Source: Cotesia glomerata | Taxonomy: Eukaryota > Arthropoda > Insecta > Hymenoptera > Braconidae | Assembly: GCF_020080835.1 (NCBI RefSeq) | Contig: NC_058166.1 | Coordinates: 9,912,380 to 9,976,379, forward strand | Length of the DNA stretch: 64,000 nucleotides | Direction of reading: 5' to 3' | Shown here: in pieces, positions 11,054 to 22,530 of the stretch | Layout of the letters: every line of letters begins with the position of its first letter | Position numbering within the stretch: the first letter of the stretch is position 1 | Made by a program: the position numbers and the translations under genes | Notes under the pieces: model-generated | Told to the model about the DNA's origin: nothing | The model's input: the letters and a program-made list of their open reading frames with translations, nothing else | Database searches by the model: none

Positions 11054-13245
11054 TAGTGGCAAAAATTCAAAAGAAGAATACATTGAAGTAAAAAATCAAA
11101 CTCTAGTACATTAAACACAAAATTATTAATAAAATTATAAAATTTTGTTATAGTTTTAAGAACATTTTCGTAATCTCTAACACATTTACGCAATTACTTT
11201 TATAAATTAAATGTGAGATTTTTTATTTAAACCGGCTTTCGTATTTTTACATGGCAGAGTTTCTAAAACTATACATAACTTTCATTTATTATTACGAATT
11301 ATGATCAATTTTTTAAATAAATTTATTACCAGACATATAAAATAAAATGACTTCTTAGAAATGAACTTCCAATGTTGGTAAAAAATTACTTTTTTTTTTT
11401 AACAGTGTTATTATCAATAGACAAATTTTCTAAAAATCACAGAAAATATATTGATATTGATAAGATTTTTAGAATTGTAAATAAATTTTTACCTAAAACT
11501 ATTTTCTTCTTTGATAAAAATTTTTTTATAAATTTCTTCATTTCCTTTGTTTCCGAAATTAGAACAGTAACATTATTTTTAAAATAATTTATTTCTTCTT
11601 AAATTTTTACTACTTTATTTTTCAACCTCTGCTGGGCTTATATTCTTCTATAATTTTTATCTGAAAATAAAAGAAAAGGTGATATAAATCATCTGATGTA
11701 AAAATGATCTAAACTATGATAATGTAAGTTACATTAAATAGAGAATTTTTTTATTGGGAAGAAATACAAATAAATTATGAATTTTCTCTAAGTCAGAATT
11801 ACTATTGAAAATTTTAAATGAAATATGAATTTATAAGAATTAAAAACGAATATACTTAAAAAAAAAAAAAAAACATGAGTACCTACAATAAGTAATTTCA
11901 GGTTATTGAAAATACAATGGCACTTGTTCTCACGAGCAAGCTGAAAAAGGCTCTTTTTCCAGAGTCATCCCAAGGGATTGTTAGTAGAGTTTTCGACGTG
12001 TGGCACACGCTGGCGTCTATTGCTCTCAGGCTAAAATTTTCTCCCTATTCCCTATCCTTACCCCATCTCTCTCGTTCGTTTATTACATATGTATCATCAT
12101 ACATGATTGTAAGGACGTCACGCATGTGCACGCGACCCTTACATAAGTCTCTTTGCACACATAGGTACATATGTACAAAAATTTATCAACTTTTACATAG
12201 TATAACATACCCGCCGCAGCTACAAGCTACATATGTCCTTGATTTGTCCGGAGAATAATATTCTCTAGTATATTCTATAGTAAAGTTGATTAAATATTGG
12301 TCGGCGCAATCCCCGAGGGATCTCGACAATTCGCAGGAATACAATTTAATATCTCAACGCCAGGATGAGCACCCGATCACTTAAACTTTGTATCTATCCA
12401 TCTTATTCTTTCTTGTTGTTGAGTATGCAACTTTTTTTTATTATTATTCAATTGACCTTTAGATACAAAAAAATCTTAAAATTGAAAATATTAAGTTTGA
12501 AACATAAAATTTTAGTACCTGTTATTTATTAATTTGAATTTTTCTTAAATTCAAAGTCATAAATTATTTAGACGGATTTATATTATTGTTAAAAATTTAT
12601 TATTTTAAAATATATTGGAAGTTGGAATGATAACTTGATTTTAGGACATTGACGTGACTTGGTGATTCTATAATATAAATTTTTGATAATCAAGTTTCGA
12701 ATTTCAGAGCGCAGAGGTACCCGAAATTTAAATACTGAGGTATATAAAAAGAATGATTGACAAAGGGCTTAGTAATAAGAGAATATTAATTAAATAAAAT
12801 AGAAATACCGTAATTAGAGATCATAGATATGATCGTAATAATCCAATAAGTAACGGAGAAGCTATCAAGAGATATTTAAATTCTTACCTTTCGTCTACCG
12901 TCTTCATTGATTATTGAAAACCTGAACCATTTGTACATCTTCAACAATTGATACCCAAATAAATTAATTAGCTTATTGTATTAGAGGATAATTAACTTAC
13001 GTAATTCCACAATCGTCGGATTTTACTGATTTAATTTAGCATTAAATTGATTTGATTTGATTTCAAAGTGACGTATTTAGGACGCATATGTATGTGTTCA
13101 TATTTTTATAGGTGGGAAAAATATTGGGAAAAAATGGTCCTCTGGGAGATTGATAATAATAAATTATTAGAGAATAATTTAGCGTCAGAATAATTTATTA
13201 TTTTTTTTCCTTTATTATCTTTTAAATGTGTAAAACAATGATAAA
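11054..13245. other. Intergenic region left of RpL31
   Basis: Mostly AT-rich sequence. Positions about 11917-12260 are less AT-rich and hold a 113-codon plus-strand frame that follows an AG dinucleotide, but the product resembles no family known to me and has no obvious downstream donor. It could be an unassigned UTR exon or chance. Nothing else is recognised. Confidence 0.35.
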
Positions 13246-14491
13246 TTAATCTTGGCTTGCATCGACATTTTCGGTTTGGAGCCCTTTGAAAGTCGCTACT
13301 GGTATGTAAGTGACCAGGGTGTACAATTTGTTGGCTGAGTCCTCGTCGTCGTTACGTCTTCGGCTCAAGCGTACACGTACTCGGAATGGAACGTTTCTGA
13401 AATATTATGATTTTATTAATTAATATATAATCTGAGAATAATAAAAAAATAAAAGTATCTCAACGTTTTTTTTTTAAAAACATTAATATGAGATAATGTT
13501 AAAATATTAATATCACCTAGAGTTATCATTTATAAATTTCTGACAGTGTAATATAAGAATGTAGAAAATTATAAGTTATTAATATAATTTACAATATAAT
13601 AACAACATAGAAAATGATAAGTTATGAATAATTCAATATAATTGGTAATTAACTATTTCAATTTTAATAGTAAAGAAAAACTATTTTAAAATGTGGATAA
13701 TTATTTTTCAATTTTAATGACTTAGATTTATCCATAAATTTTAAAAACCTTTGTATTAGTCTTTAAGATGATTGCATGTTAAATTAAATTAATTCTGTAT
13801 GTTTATAACTTGAAATTTATACAAGACTCATACTTCAACTGTCATTATACTTCAATTCCAAATAAATAACTTAGGGTCAGTTATTCAATCCGAGATAAAA
13901 TTTTAATGAAATCAAAGTTAGCAGTCGCTTGACAATTTTTTAATTTTCTTAAAAAAAAAATTTGCTCCAAAAAATCATTTTTAAAAAATTGGATTTTTTA
14001 TTTTTCTAATTTTTTAAATGTCAATTTTTTTCTCATTTTCTTTGAGATAATTTATTTGTTAAAAAAATTCTTAAAATTATAAAATATCTGCTAAATTAAT
14101 TTTCATAAAATTTTATCCAGGATAAAATTATTATTGCCAGTATATCTATAAACATGAAATATATAGATTTATTTTAACAGTGGATAAAATTTTATCTCGG
14201 ATTGAAAAACTGGCCCTTAATGAAATATTAATCACAAATACGCATGATTGTAAAAATTCATTTCAATTACCTGATACCCTTGGACCACAATTGTTTGTTA
14301 AGTCTGGTGTCAATTCGGACATCAGGTGTGCCCATCTGTTTTTCGGCGAATTTTCTAATTTCCTTGATGGCGCGTGGTGCCCGTTTCTTGAAACCAACAC
14401 CGTGTAGACGACGGTGGAGATTAATTGAGTACTCACGCGTCACGACTTCGTTGATCGCGCTTTTCCCTTTTTTGTCGGTTGTTTTGGCCAT
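13246..14491 (-). CDS. RpL31: 60S ribosomal protein L31
   Basis: Two coding exons, 14271-14491 and 13246-13396, join in frame to give 123 residues, the usual size for eukaryotic L31. The protein begins MAKTTDKKGKSAINEV and includes the family's TREYSINLHRRLHG and KKRAPRAIKEIRKFA segments; exon 2 supplies NVPFRVRVRLSRRRN and YTLVTYIPV. L31 is a large-subunit protein near the peptide exit tunnel. The splice is GTAATT/TTTCAG at phase 2. An acceptor lies just 5' of the ATG, so a non-coding first exon exists, probably near 14935-14955, where a pyrimidine-rich CCTTTTCGTCC resembles a 5' TOP start followed by GTAAG. The gene is divergent from mRpL21. Confidence 0.95.
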
Positions 14492-15242
14492 TGCTGTCCT
14501 GTAAATAAATAGAAACATTATTAATCACTCTCAAAAAATACTCGAAAAAAAATTGTATCATCAATAACACAATATTTTGAAAATTTTTAACGTCAAAAAA
14601 ATTTATCCAAAAAATGAATTAATTTATAATAATCAATTTAATAAAAACGAAACATGATTAGAATTATTGTTGACACTATTGTTATTAACAAATGTTTAAT
14701 CGTAAATTATTAGATATATATTTATCTTAGGCATGTAAACAATTGCACATTGAGGTTAAAACATAAGAATGTCACTATTTAACAGAAGAATTTGCAATTA
14801 TCAAAAATATCGCAAAATTTTTGTAAATTAGCTTACGGAAATTTATGGGGGTGTGCAAAATTATTTCATTAGTTTATAATTACAGTGATGTTTGAAGATT
14901 TATTTAACATATAAAAAATAGCATACCTATCTTACGAAAGTGTGGACGAAAAGGAGTATTTATAGAACATTAAAGTTTTCACAGCGCGACAGTAGAAATC
15001 GAGCGACACAACCTTAAATACTTGACGCATTTTCATGAATTTAAATTTTCAGTTGAAAAGGAGTAGAAAAAAAATAATAAAAATACTATTTGATAAATAA
15101 ATCATTAATTAACTAACTGTACAACAAAATAATTTTTGTTAAATAATTGATTGCTGAAGATAAAATTCTTTTGATTTCATGAGAATTGAACGGCGAGGTT
15201 CAGTAAAATCAGTAAAAAAAGACAGAAGATTAAAAAATAAAA
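14492..15242. promoter_or_regulatory. Bidirectional upstream region of RpL31 and mRpL21
   Basis: Two translation-related genes start on opposite strands within about 750 bp. The RpL31 5' UTR exon and its short intron occupy the left part, with a TOP-like pyrimidine tract near 14945-14953 on the minus strand. The mRpL21 ATG follows at 15243. The stretch between about 14960 and 15240 is the likely shared promoter; no clear TATA box was seen. Confidence 0.5.
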
Positions 15243-17016
15243 ATGGCGTTGTTTATCAGGTTACCACGAGTTTCTAATGTTATTAACAATTGTTTAAACA
15301 AACAATTGCCAATTAACAATACATGCATTGTACGACATGGTAATTATTTAACGTTTTTTTAATTTATATTTTTTCTGTGAACTGACATGTTTGTATGATA
15401 CTGAAACTATCAGGGATTTTAGAATTTGTTGAGTTTTTTTCAATAAATAAATTATTTTTAAAAAATTAAAAAAAAATTCCACATGTATTTTTAAAAATAA
15501 AAATAAATTTTTTAAGAATACTTTCCAAGTAATTCATTCCAAAAAAATAATTTCTATATTCGGTATTGATTAATTTCAGTATCATCATTTTTATTTATTT
15601 ATTTATTTATTTCAAATAGAATAAACGCCGATCGGCTATATACATATAAAGTTTTTATCACAATATTAAATGATTAGATGATTAGATAGCATCATTTTTA
15701 TGCATGTACTTGATAAATATAAAGAAATTATTGCACAGACTAATGCAGACTAATAGAGTAGTAACAATTTTTTTACATTAGATGTAAAGGAGGAAAGTGA
15801 ACCACCAAAGTAATCTAACTCAGTACAATAATTATTAACTAAATTCACAATCCTGTTTATTGGTCCATACCATACGTAGTTTTTTGTTATTTTTATTGAA
15901 TACAGTAGCCTTCGTGATCTCAGATCTGGTCTCGAGCAGATGAAACTGAACTGTCCCAAGATTTCAGGGGAATCGATACATCCATTGATTGTTTTGTAAA
16001 AATGGATTAAGTCAGCACACTGTCTACGACTCTGTAGACTATTTATCCTGTACTGACTGTAAATATCATCAGTATTCCTTGAACGCTGTTTATTTTTCTG
16101 AATATTTTCATGTCATCAGCATAAAGTAGGTAATCGGATTCCAGGTTGTCAGCTATGTCATTGATAAAGATGTTAAAAAGTATAGGGCCTAGATGAGAGC
16201 CTTGAGGAACACCAGAATTCACATTACATTTTTGTTAATAAATTGATAGTTATTTATAAATATATTAATTATTTGTATTTTTAGTTGGTGGATACCGGGG
16301 GTTGTTTAATAATCTTCCTAAAAAACCTGTACGAAAATTATCACTACCATGGATATATAAAGACAGAAGTCAACCGATGGAGATACCAGAGCCGACGCAA
16401 CAAGAAGAACAAATGGAAAAAAGTATTATATTTTATTTTATGTTAATATTTATTTGACACTATTCTAATTTAAAATTTTTATTAAACTTTTTAATTATTC
16501 TTTAGGTGTAATAGAAGAAATAAATAATCAAGTATTATCTAAAAATACCTCAAGACTGTTTGCTATCATAGTACTGGCTGGCAAACAATTCAAAGTAACA
16601 GAAAACGACCTGATAGTCGTACAAGGATACTGGCCACCTAATCCAGGTGACAAATTGAGGTTGGAAAAAGTATTACTAGTCGGTGGTACGGATTTCACTT
16701 TGGTAGGCCGACCCCTACTTAACAGAGAGCTGGTGGTTGTAGATGCCACCGTAGTTGATAAAACATTTTCTCATACCAAGTACGAGTTTCGTTACTTACC
16801 ACGTAAACAGTTCAAGCGATTGCACAGTGAGTATTTTAACAAAATAACTTGGTAATTATTGATTTAGAATCAAATATAATATACATTAATTAAAATTATC
16901 TCTTAAAATGTGCAGTGATGAGATCTCAGCTGACAACTTTGAGAATAAACTCGATCGACATCAAAGGAGCCGTCGATGAGAAGAAGGAAGTTGAAGGATT
17001 GGATCGTGTTTATTAA
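15243..17016 (+). CDS. mRpL21: Mitochondrial ribosomal protein L21
   Basis: Four exons (15243-15339, 16285-16422, 16506-16826, 16916-17016) join in frame to 218 residues. The N-terminus (MALFIRLPRVSNVI) is basic and hydrophobic as expected of a mitochondrial targeting peptide. The bL21 domain lies in exons 3-4, with FAIIVLAGKQFKVTENDLI, GDKLRLEKVLLVGG and YLPRKQFKRLH. It is a structural protein of the mitochondrial large subunit. Intron 1 is long for this locus (945 bp) because it contains an antisense non-LTR retrotransposon fragment. An AATAAA at about 17021 lies directly after the stop, and WDR55 converges from the right only about 80 bp away. Confidence 0.93.
15585..16225 (-). mobile_element. 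Antisense non-LTR retrotransposon fragment in mRpL21 intron 1
   Basis: Read on the minus strand from about 16225, the sequence encodes reverse transcriptase hallmarks: SGVPQGSHLGPILFN, then INDIADNLES, then the catalytic YADD box. A further piece near 15959-15750 resembles the C-terminal region of such proteins (LVNNYCTELDYF). The sense-strand 3' end is an AAAT-type tract (ATTT repeats on the plus strand, about 15590-15615). The element is 5'-truncated and its frame is broken. It looks like an old jockey- or CR1-like insertion, but the clade was not established. Confidence 0.7.
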
Positions 17017-17095
17017 GTTAAATAAATCGTAATTTAAATTACATTTCTTTATTTTGTACATAAAAAATATTAAAGAATAATCGATTGAAATGTTT

Positions 17096-18821
17096 TTAAG
17101 CATCGTTTTTGAAACCATCAAAAAAATCTGAGGGATTTTCAAACTTGCTGCTGGGTAAATTGAACTTGGCTTGCTTAACTTTCTTCCCTTTATTTCTCTG
17201 CGTTTGGACTTTCGTAATATCAAAGGTCTCGAAGTACTTAACGTTCCAGAATTTAACAGAATCATCAGACGAAGATGCAATCAACGATCCGTCCCGAGAA
17301 ATGTCTAAAGCGTCGACAGAATTTCCATGCTGGCCTGCGATACCCAATTTTTCATGTGGAAAGACGCTGAATGCCCGTAACACTCCGTCTTCATCACCAG
17401 TTATCACGATGTTATCAGTAATGGGTATCATGCAAGCGATTGCCTTCTTATTAACATAACGAAATACATCCGTAGGCTCTGCAAATTTGTCCCAGTCGAA
17501 AACGTAAAATTTACCAGAATTAGTTGCTGTCAATATTTTACTACTGTGTTTGAACAATCCCATGCAGCTACATTCATCATACTCTGCATCCTCTGATGTT
17601 CGGCAGTAAACTTTTTTAGCAGGCATGTTTATGGTCGTAATAGTGCCATCACCGATCGCACATACTAAGTATTTCTTTTCGTCGTTTGTCAGCATTGCGT
17701 TCACCGAACTTCCCTCTCCTTTGACTGAAAATATTGGAAGTTTTCCTGACTGTCTCAAGTCCCACACTGTAAATATTTTTTTTTTTTTTTTTTTTTTGTA
17801 ATTAATTATTGAATAAACTTAATGTAATTCATCGGATTAATAAGAAGCAGATGACAAATTTAAAAATTATTACAGAGTCATTGAATAATCAGTTTTTTTT
17901 CTACCTACTCAATTATTTTCACCTGAATAAATTTTTATTTTAATTTGTTACATTAAAAATTATTAACTCGTGTTATCAATTTAATAGACTGAAGACATTT
18001 TTAACATCGAATAAGATAAAAATATCATATTAAAAATGAAATATGTTTTGTGATTGATACATATACTTTTAGTATAAGAAAATACCTACATTTTATCGTT
18101 CCATCGTCATCTCCTGTCGCGAATGTATTTTCACTAATCACACTTATAACATGAATCGGTGAGCTGTAAATTAAATTACAGTATGATTAATATTTTAATT
18201 CATCAAAAAATAATTTATACAAAGTCAACAACTTACTCATGTGCTTCTTCATAAATTCCTTTGAATTTTTGCGTAGCAAAGTCTGTTATTGCGATTGATT
18301 TGTCTTTGGATGCCGAAAACAAGGTGTCTCCATTTGCACTGAATTTGACATCCCGACATGAATCCTCATGAGCTTCTATTACAGATTGCGAAATATTCTC
18401 ATCATTACTATATTTATACCTGTAACACAAACAAATATGATGATAATAACAATAAAAGAATAAATGAAAAGAAATAAATTAATCAATGAATTTACACTTT
18501 AATGTCACCGTTGGTACAAGCAAGTGCAATAAAGTCCTGCTCGGGATGAAAACAAATATTGTGAATAGAAGGATCTTGATCATCAATCACTATATCTGGA
18601 GGGTGCTCTCGATGAAACTCCTTGGAAGCAGTAATAGCTTTGACAAGTTCATCTTCTTCTTCTTGTTCACCTTCTGCTCCAGCTTCTTGCTGCTCTTCTT
18701 CACTGTCATCGTCCTCCATCGGGGAATCTCCAGACATAACCTCATCTTCCGAAGAATCCTCGCTCATACTCACGTCACTGTCTGAATCTTGGTCCATTGA
18801 GAACGGATTATCCAGAAGCAT
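17096..18821 (-). CDS. WDR55: WD repeat-containing protein 55 (WDR55) homologue
   Basis: Four exons (18496-18821, 18237-18419, 18090-18163, 17096-17766) join in frame to 417 residues. The first about 60 residues are strongly acidic and Ser/Glu/Asp-rich. WD40 repeats follow, with blade ends such as DKSIAITDF, DDDGTIKLWDLR, GKFYVFDWD and SDDSVKFWNV. The C-terminus is Lys-rich (NKGKKVKQAKF) and ends near FFDGFKNDA. Vertebrate WDR55 is a nucleolar protein needed for rRNA processing; the short WDLR-centred propeller plus acidic N-terminus fits it well. The chosen ATG is the first in frame; a second Met lies eight codons on. A minus-strand AATAAA near 17048 means its 3' end nearly overlaps that of mRpL21. 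Confidence 0.85.
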
Positions 18822-19440
18822 ATTCTTTTTTTATGATCAACTAATTTATTTATTTTTAATTTTATAATTTAGATTTGTAAATACACTTATTTGTTTCAAG
18901 ATGTTGGTGAAATTATGGAAATAAATAACAACACAATCACATGGCCGCTGCTCATGGTGTTGTCATATTTCAAATCAGTAGTTGGTAGAACTGTCATTGT
19001 CAAACATAAAGTTTCTTGACATGGTAGCATTTAAATTCTTGGAAAAATCAGAATTATCCTTTTACAAGTAATTAATTATTTTAAAAATCATTCTATAATT
19101 AATGAAATTTTCGGATATTTAATTTTATTAATTTTTCAGTTCCTAAGAATAATACGAGAGTGGGAAAAACAGAAGAGACCTACTTTTAAACAAAAAAAAA
19201 AAAATTTGTAACACAAAAATTAACTAAAAAATTTATTTATTTTGTACGTAAATTTTGATAATTTTGTAAATAACTGATTGATATATTAAAATGAGTAAAT
19301 TAAAAAAATTATTTTTTTTTTTTTTTTTTAATTTGTTTAAAGTCGCATAAACTACTAAGGTCATGAGCGACTACGGTAGGGGGTAAACTTTTGAGATTGG
19401 AACTCGTTTTATTTTTTGGGCTGAGCAGAATAATACACTT
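18822..19440. other. WDR55 upstream region
   Basis: Probable promoter and 5' UTR of the minus-strand WDR55 gene. A GCCATGTG-type word and slightly raised GC occur near 18940-18960. The remainder is AT-rich with homopolymer A and T runs and no recognisable gene. Confidence 0.35.
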
Positions 19441-20193
19441 TAGTCCAGTTGAGAAGAGGCAAAACAAAGACTTTACTTCGCAAAAATCGCTAAGAAGAAA
19501 TTTCTTTCACAGAATGATCCAAAATATGCTAAAACTACGACATTCGAAAAAATCCAACAAAAAAGTTTGTTGCGAGTCTATTTATTTATAACAAAATGGT
19601 CAAAATTGTGGTTTTAAGCAAATATATGATCAACTGCAGTACACAGATGAGTAAATCCTTCGTAGTAGTATATAGTTAAAACTAATGGATAGAACAAGTC
19701 AATCAGTAGACTCCTACGTGCTATAAACCTTTAATTATTTAAAAGTTATTTAATTTTCTCCGCAAGGTAATGTTTTTGTTGATCCGCCATATTGCTTGGC
19801 GTCGAAAGTCGTATTGCGCATGCGCAGCATGCGCGCGCACCTACTCAAATTCAAACGCTGAAAAATAATTCCAAATTTTTTCAGTGAACTATATTTTTAT
19901 TTGGAGAAAAAAATTAAATAGTATCAAAATTTTTACATCAATAATTAAACATTAATTAAGAAATTCTTATTTTTAATTTTATTAAGAAACATTTCACTCA
20001 ATAAAGTTTATTTAAAAAAATAATTATTTTCATAATCAAATGCTATACATCTTTTTAGTATAATCAAATTTTAAATAAATTAGAGCATATGTATATTATT
20101 TATTAATTTCAACAATTTATTTATCACATTTACAATAAAAGCAGTAACAATAAAAAAATGCTGATTCAAAAGTTCTCTAAAATAAATTAAAAT

Positions 20194-20599
20194 TTAAATG
20201 TCATCGTCAGAACTATCAGAACTTTCGTTGTTATCCAGTTTAGCTACTGTTTTTCAAATTTCATCAGCCTCTGAACAATGTTCTCCACATATGAAACAAA
20301 GTGATCTAAAATTAGTGCTGATTTGAAATTGAATCGTTCATTGAATTTTCGCGGTTACGACTTTCAATACTCCGTTTTCTCGCGGTACTTACACTTCTTG
20401 CAATAGTGTACGACTTACGACATTTTTCGTGTAAGACAATTGATGGACAATTATTCGATTTATGCCACAGATTATCATTTCGCTTTTGAGTTGCTTCTGT
20501 CTATTTCAAAAGTCCCGTCGACACTGTAACAGTTTTAAAATCTTTCAAATTTTCATCACACAAAACACACGAATCTAAATATGCACGATCAACTTCCAT
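20194..20599 (-). pseudogene. Decayed Cys/His-rich protein gene inside the 3-kb element
   Basis: A minus-strand frame starts MEVDRAYLDSCVLCDEN and continues, with one stop, through TVTVSTGLLK, RNDNLWHKSNNC, VLHEKCRKSYTIARS, then after a shift RSLCFICGEHCSE, and ends NNESSDSSDDDI. The spaced C-x2-C, H-x2-C and C-x2-C pairs look like a zinc-binding N-terminal module, and I have the impression that similar modules occur in repeat-encoded proteins of invertebrates, but I cannot name the family. At least one stop codon and a shift break it. The whole gene seems shrunk to its N-terminal module joined to a C-terminal acidic tail, as in an internally deleted transposon. Confidence 0.5.
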
Positions 20600-20838
20600 T
20601 TTTTCCTCTCCACTTACACTTGATTATGAATTTTAGTCACTTTAATTTTGAAAATTATCGATTTATGTCTGCTTACTACTGAAGTTCACGTAAGAATATA
20701 ACTTATTACAGCAAGAATTGTTTACATATCCTCCTCAGAGCAATACAAATTTTATATTCAACGTTATAGGTATTGTGTTACATTTGAGAAAAGGCATAGA
20801 TTAGTATTCAATTAAGTAAGGAGCTTGACGGACCCGTA

Positions 20839-20956
20839 CTGAAAAAAAATATATGCCGCATATACGGGGGCAAAAAAAAGTATGTGGCGTATATATTTTA
20901 TATGTGCGACGTATATGTATTTTTGCCAGAATATATGCGTATATATATTTTTTCAG
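20839..20956. mobile_element. 118-bp AT-rich MITE-like palindrome
   Basis: The ends CTGAAAAAAAATATATG and CATATATATTTTTTCAG type sequences are inverted repeats, preceded by TA on the left. Inside are paired GCCGCATATAC and GTGCGACGTATATG words. There is no coding capacity. It is nested in the interior of the 3-kb element. Confidence 0.5.
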
Positions 20957-21076
20957 TGTGGGGGATTAAAAGGGGCGATCCTACCTGGACAGAGCAATTA
21001 AAAGGCACATCAAATTTGACAATTAACAAGAGTCATCTGTGTACTGCAGCTGATCATATATTTGCTTAAAACCACA

Positions 21077-22264
21077 ATTTTTTTTATTTATTTATTTATT
21101 ATTTAATTTCAATGCCAAGGCAGTATAGCCAGATGGCAAAAGTATACAAAAAGAATTACAATAAAAGTACACGTATGACTAATGAAAATATAAAATTTCA
21201 AAAATATTAGATATTAAGAATTGATCGTTTTTCTTTACTTTACTTTGGAATACAATTATGACAAATACAAGAAAAAAAAATAAATTTGAGTATAAAAATT
21301 GAGCATTCAAAATTTAAGAGTTAAACTCAGTGGTACAAATTATACAAATTATAGAAGATGATAATCTGAGATGATCTAGAACGATAAACTCATGTAACAG
21401 AAATGTGTAAATGAATATCAAAGGTTTGAAAATTAGGATTCATTGTCTTCTTTAAAAGTTTGAAATTAAGATTCATTATCTCGTTCACGTTTCATGAAGA
21501 ATTCAAAAGTACTAGTTTTAAAAGAATTTAAGCTAAGTAAATTTGTGACTTCAAATGGTAATTCCCTCCAAATTCGGATCGCAGAAACTACGAAGGAATG
21601 TTCAAAAGTAGTAGTTGAGAAGTTTGGCATTTTAAAAGACACATTGATTTGTTTAGCAGCAATTCTTTCCGATCTTCTAATATCTGTGGATTCTTCAACG
21701 AAGAGACTTTTAAGGAACTTTGTATCACCTGATTTTAGAAGTTTGTAGATGAAGCACGCTAACGAGTACATTCGTTTAGATTTAACCGTGAGCCAGTTTA
21801 ATGAATGCCTGTAGGGAGTAATATGTTCATCTCGTCTTAAATTAAAGATGAATCTGATGGTGTTGTTTATAAGACGTTGAAGTTTGTAGTCTAGCCTTTT
21901 GGATAAGTCAATCAAAACTATGGAACAGTATTCAACAATTGGAATTATGGTAGTCATGACTAGTAGTTTACGCGTTCAAGTAGAGAGTATGTTTTTTCTG
22001 TGTTTTAGACAATTTAATGTACCATAGACCTTACGAGTAATGTGAGCCACATGGATATCCCAAGAGAGATTATTAGTTAGGTGTATGCCCAAATGTTTGG
22101 TTGAGTTTACATATGGTATAATATTACCGTCAATGATAATTTAAGGCAAATCCCAGTTGTTCAGATTTCTTAGTTTTTTATTACTTCCTAGTATCATAAC
22201 TTTAGTTTTATGAAAATTTACTTCAAGACCGACTTCCTTCGCCCAGTCAACTACCGCATTACCA
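21077..22264 (-). mobile_element. 5'-truncated non-LTR retrotransposon inserted in the 3-kb element
   Basis: The minus strand encodes the C-terminal part of a reverse transcriptase polyprotein. From 22264 down it reads NAVVDWAKEVGLEVNFHK, then VNSTKHLGIHL, LIVLIDLSKRLDYKLQRL-type and NNTIRFIFNLRRDEHITPYR segments, with a 163-codon open piece at 21466-21957. In-frame stops (near 22140 and 21976) break the rest. The sense 3' end carries an AAAT-type tail (T/TTTA repeats at 21077-21105 on the plus strand). The element interrupts the right TIR of the host element, so it is younger than that element. Confidence 0.75.
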
Positions 22265-22455
22265 TCAGACATAAAAAATTTTGACCGCTTTGTTATAAAA
22301 AAATAGACTCGTAACAAACTTTTTTGTTGGATTTTTTCGGATGTCGTAGTTTTAGCATATTTTGGATCATTCTGTGAAAGAAATTTCTTCTTAGCGATTT
22401 TTATTAAGTAAAATCTTTATTTCGACTGGACTACTTAAATATTGAAAATATTCAT

Positions 22456-22530
22456 TGGTGTACCCCGGACTCGAACCCGGTCCAATGCTTTGGTAAGCAA
22501 TGGCCGGATCCGATAGGGCTACTGCGCGCC
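22456..22530 (-). repeat. tRNA-like sequence (possible SINE head or tRNA pseudogene)
   Basis: On the minus strand this 75-nt stretch has an A-box-like TAGCCCTATCGG, a good B-box GGTTCGAGTCC, a stem CCGGG/CCCGG-type T arm, and ends in CCA. The predicted anticodon and acceptor stems do not pair well (GGCGCGC at the 5' end has no partner). It is therefore unlikely to be a working tRNA and is best read as a tRNA-derived SINE head or pseudogene. It sits just outside the right end of the 3-kb element. Confidence 0.4.

Larger units (their letters stand above)
19441..22434. mobile_element. 3.0-kb long-TIR DNA element, right arm split by a retrotransposon
   Basis: The left arm (about 19441-19660) and right arm are inverted repeats of roughly 200 bp. 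The right arm is in two pieces: 22265-22434 matches the outer left arm (shared word AAATTTCTTTCACAGAATGA), and 21030-21076 matches its inner end (TATGATCAACTGCAGTACAC, one mismatch). The gap between the pieces is the retrotransposon at 21077-22264. The ends read GTCCAGT...ACTGGAC next to TA. The interior carries remnants of a Cys/His-rich protein on the minus strand. The superfamily is not assigned; TA flanks and long TIRs suggest a Tc1/mariner-type or related DNA transposon. Confidence 0.75.

Noticed and set aside
11917..12258. 113-codon plus-strand frame
   Set aside because: No family resemblance, Ser/Leu/Thr-rich random-looking product and no supporting splice partner; kept only as a note on the intergenic region.
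12300..12400. Possible microRNA near TGAGATATTAAATTG on the minus strand
   Set aside because: No complementary arm forming a precursor hairpin was seen nearby.
22456..22530. Functional tRNA gene on the minus strand
   Set aside because: The B box is good, but acceptor and anticodon stems do not pair, so it was called tRNA-like only.
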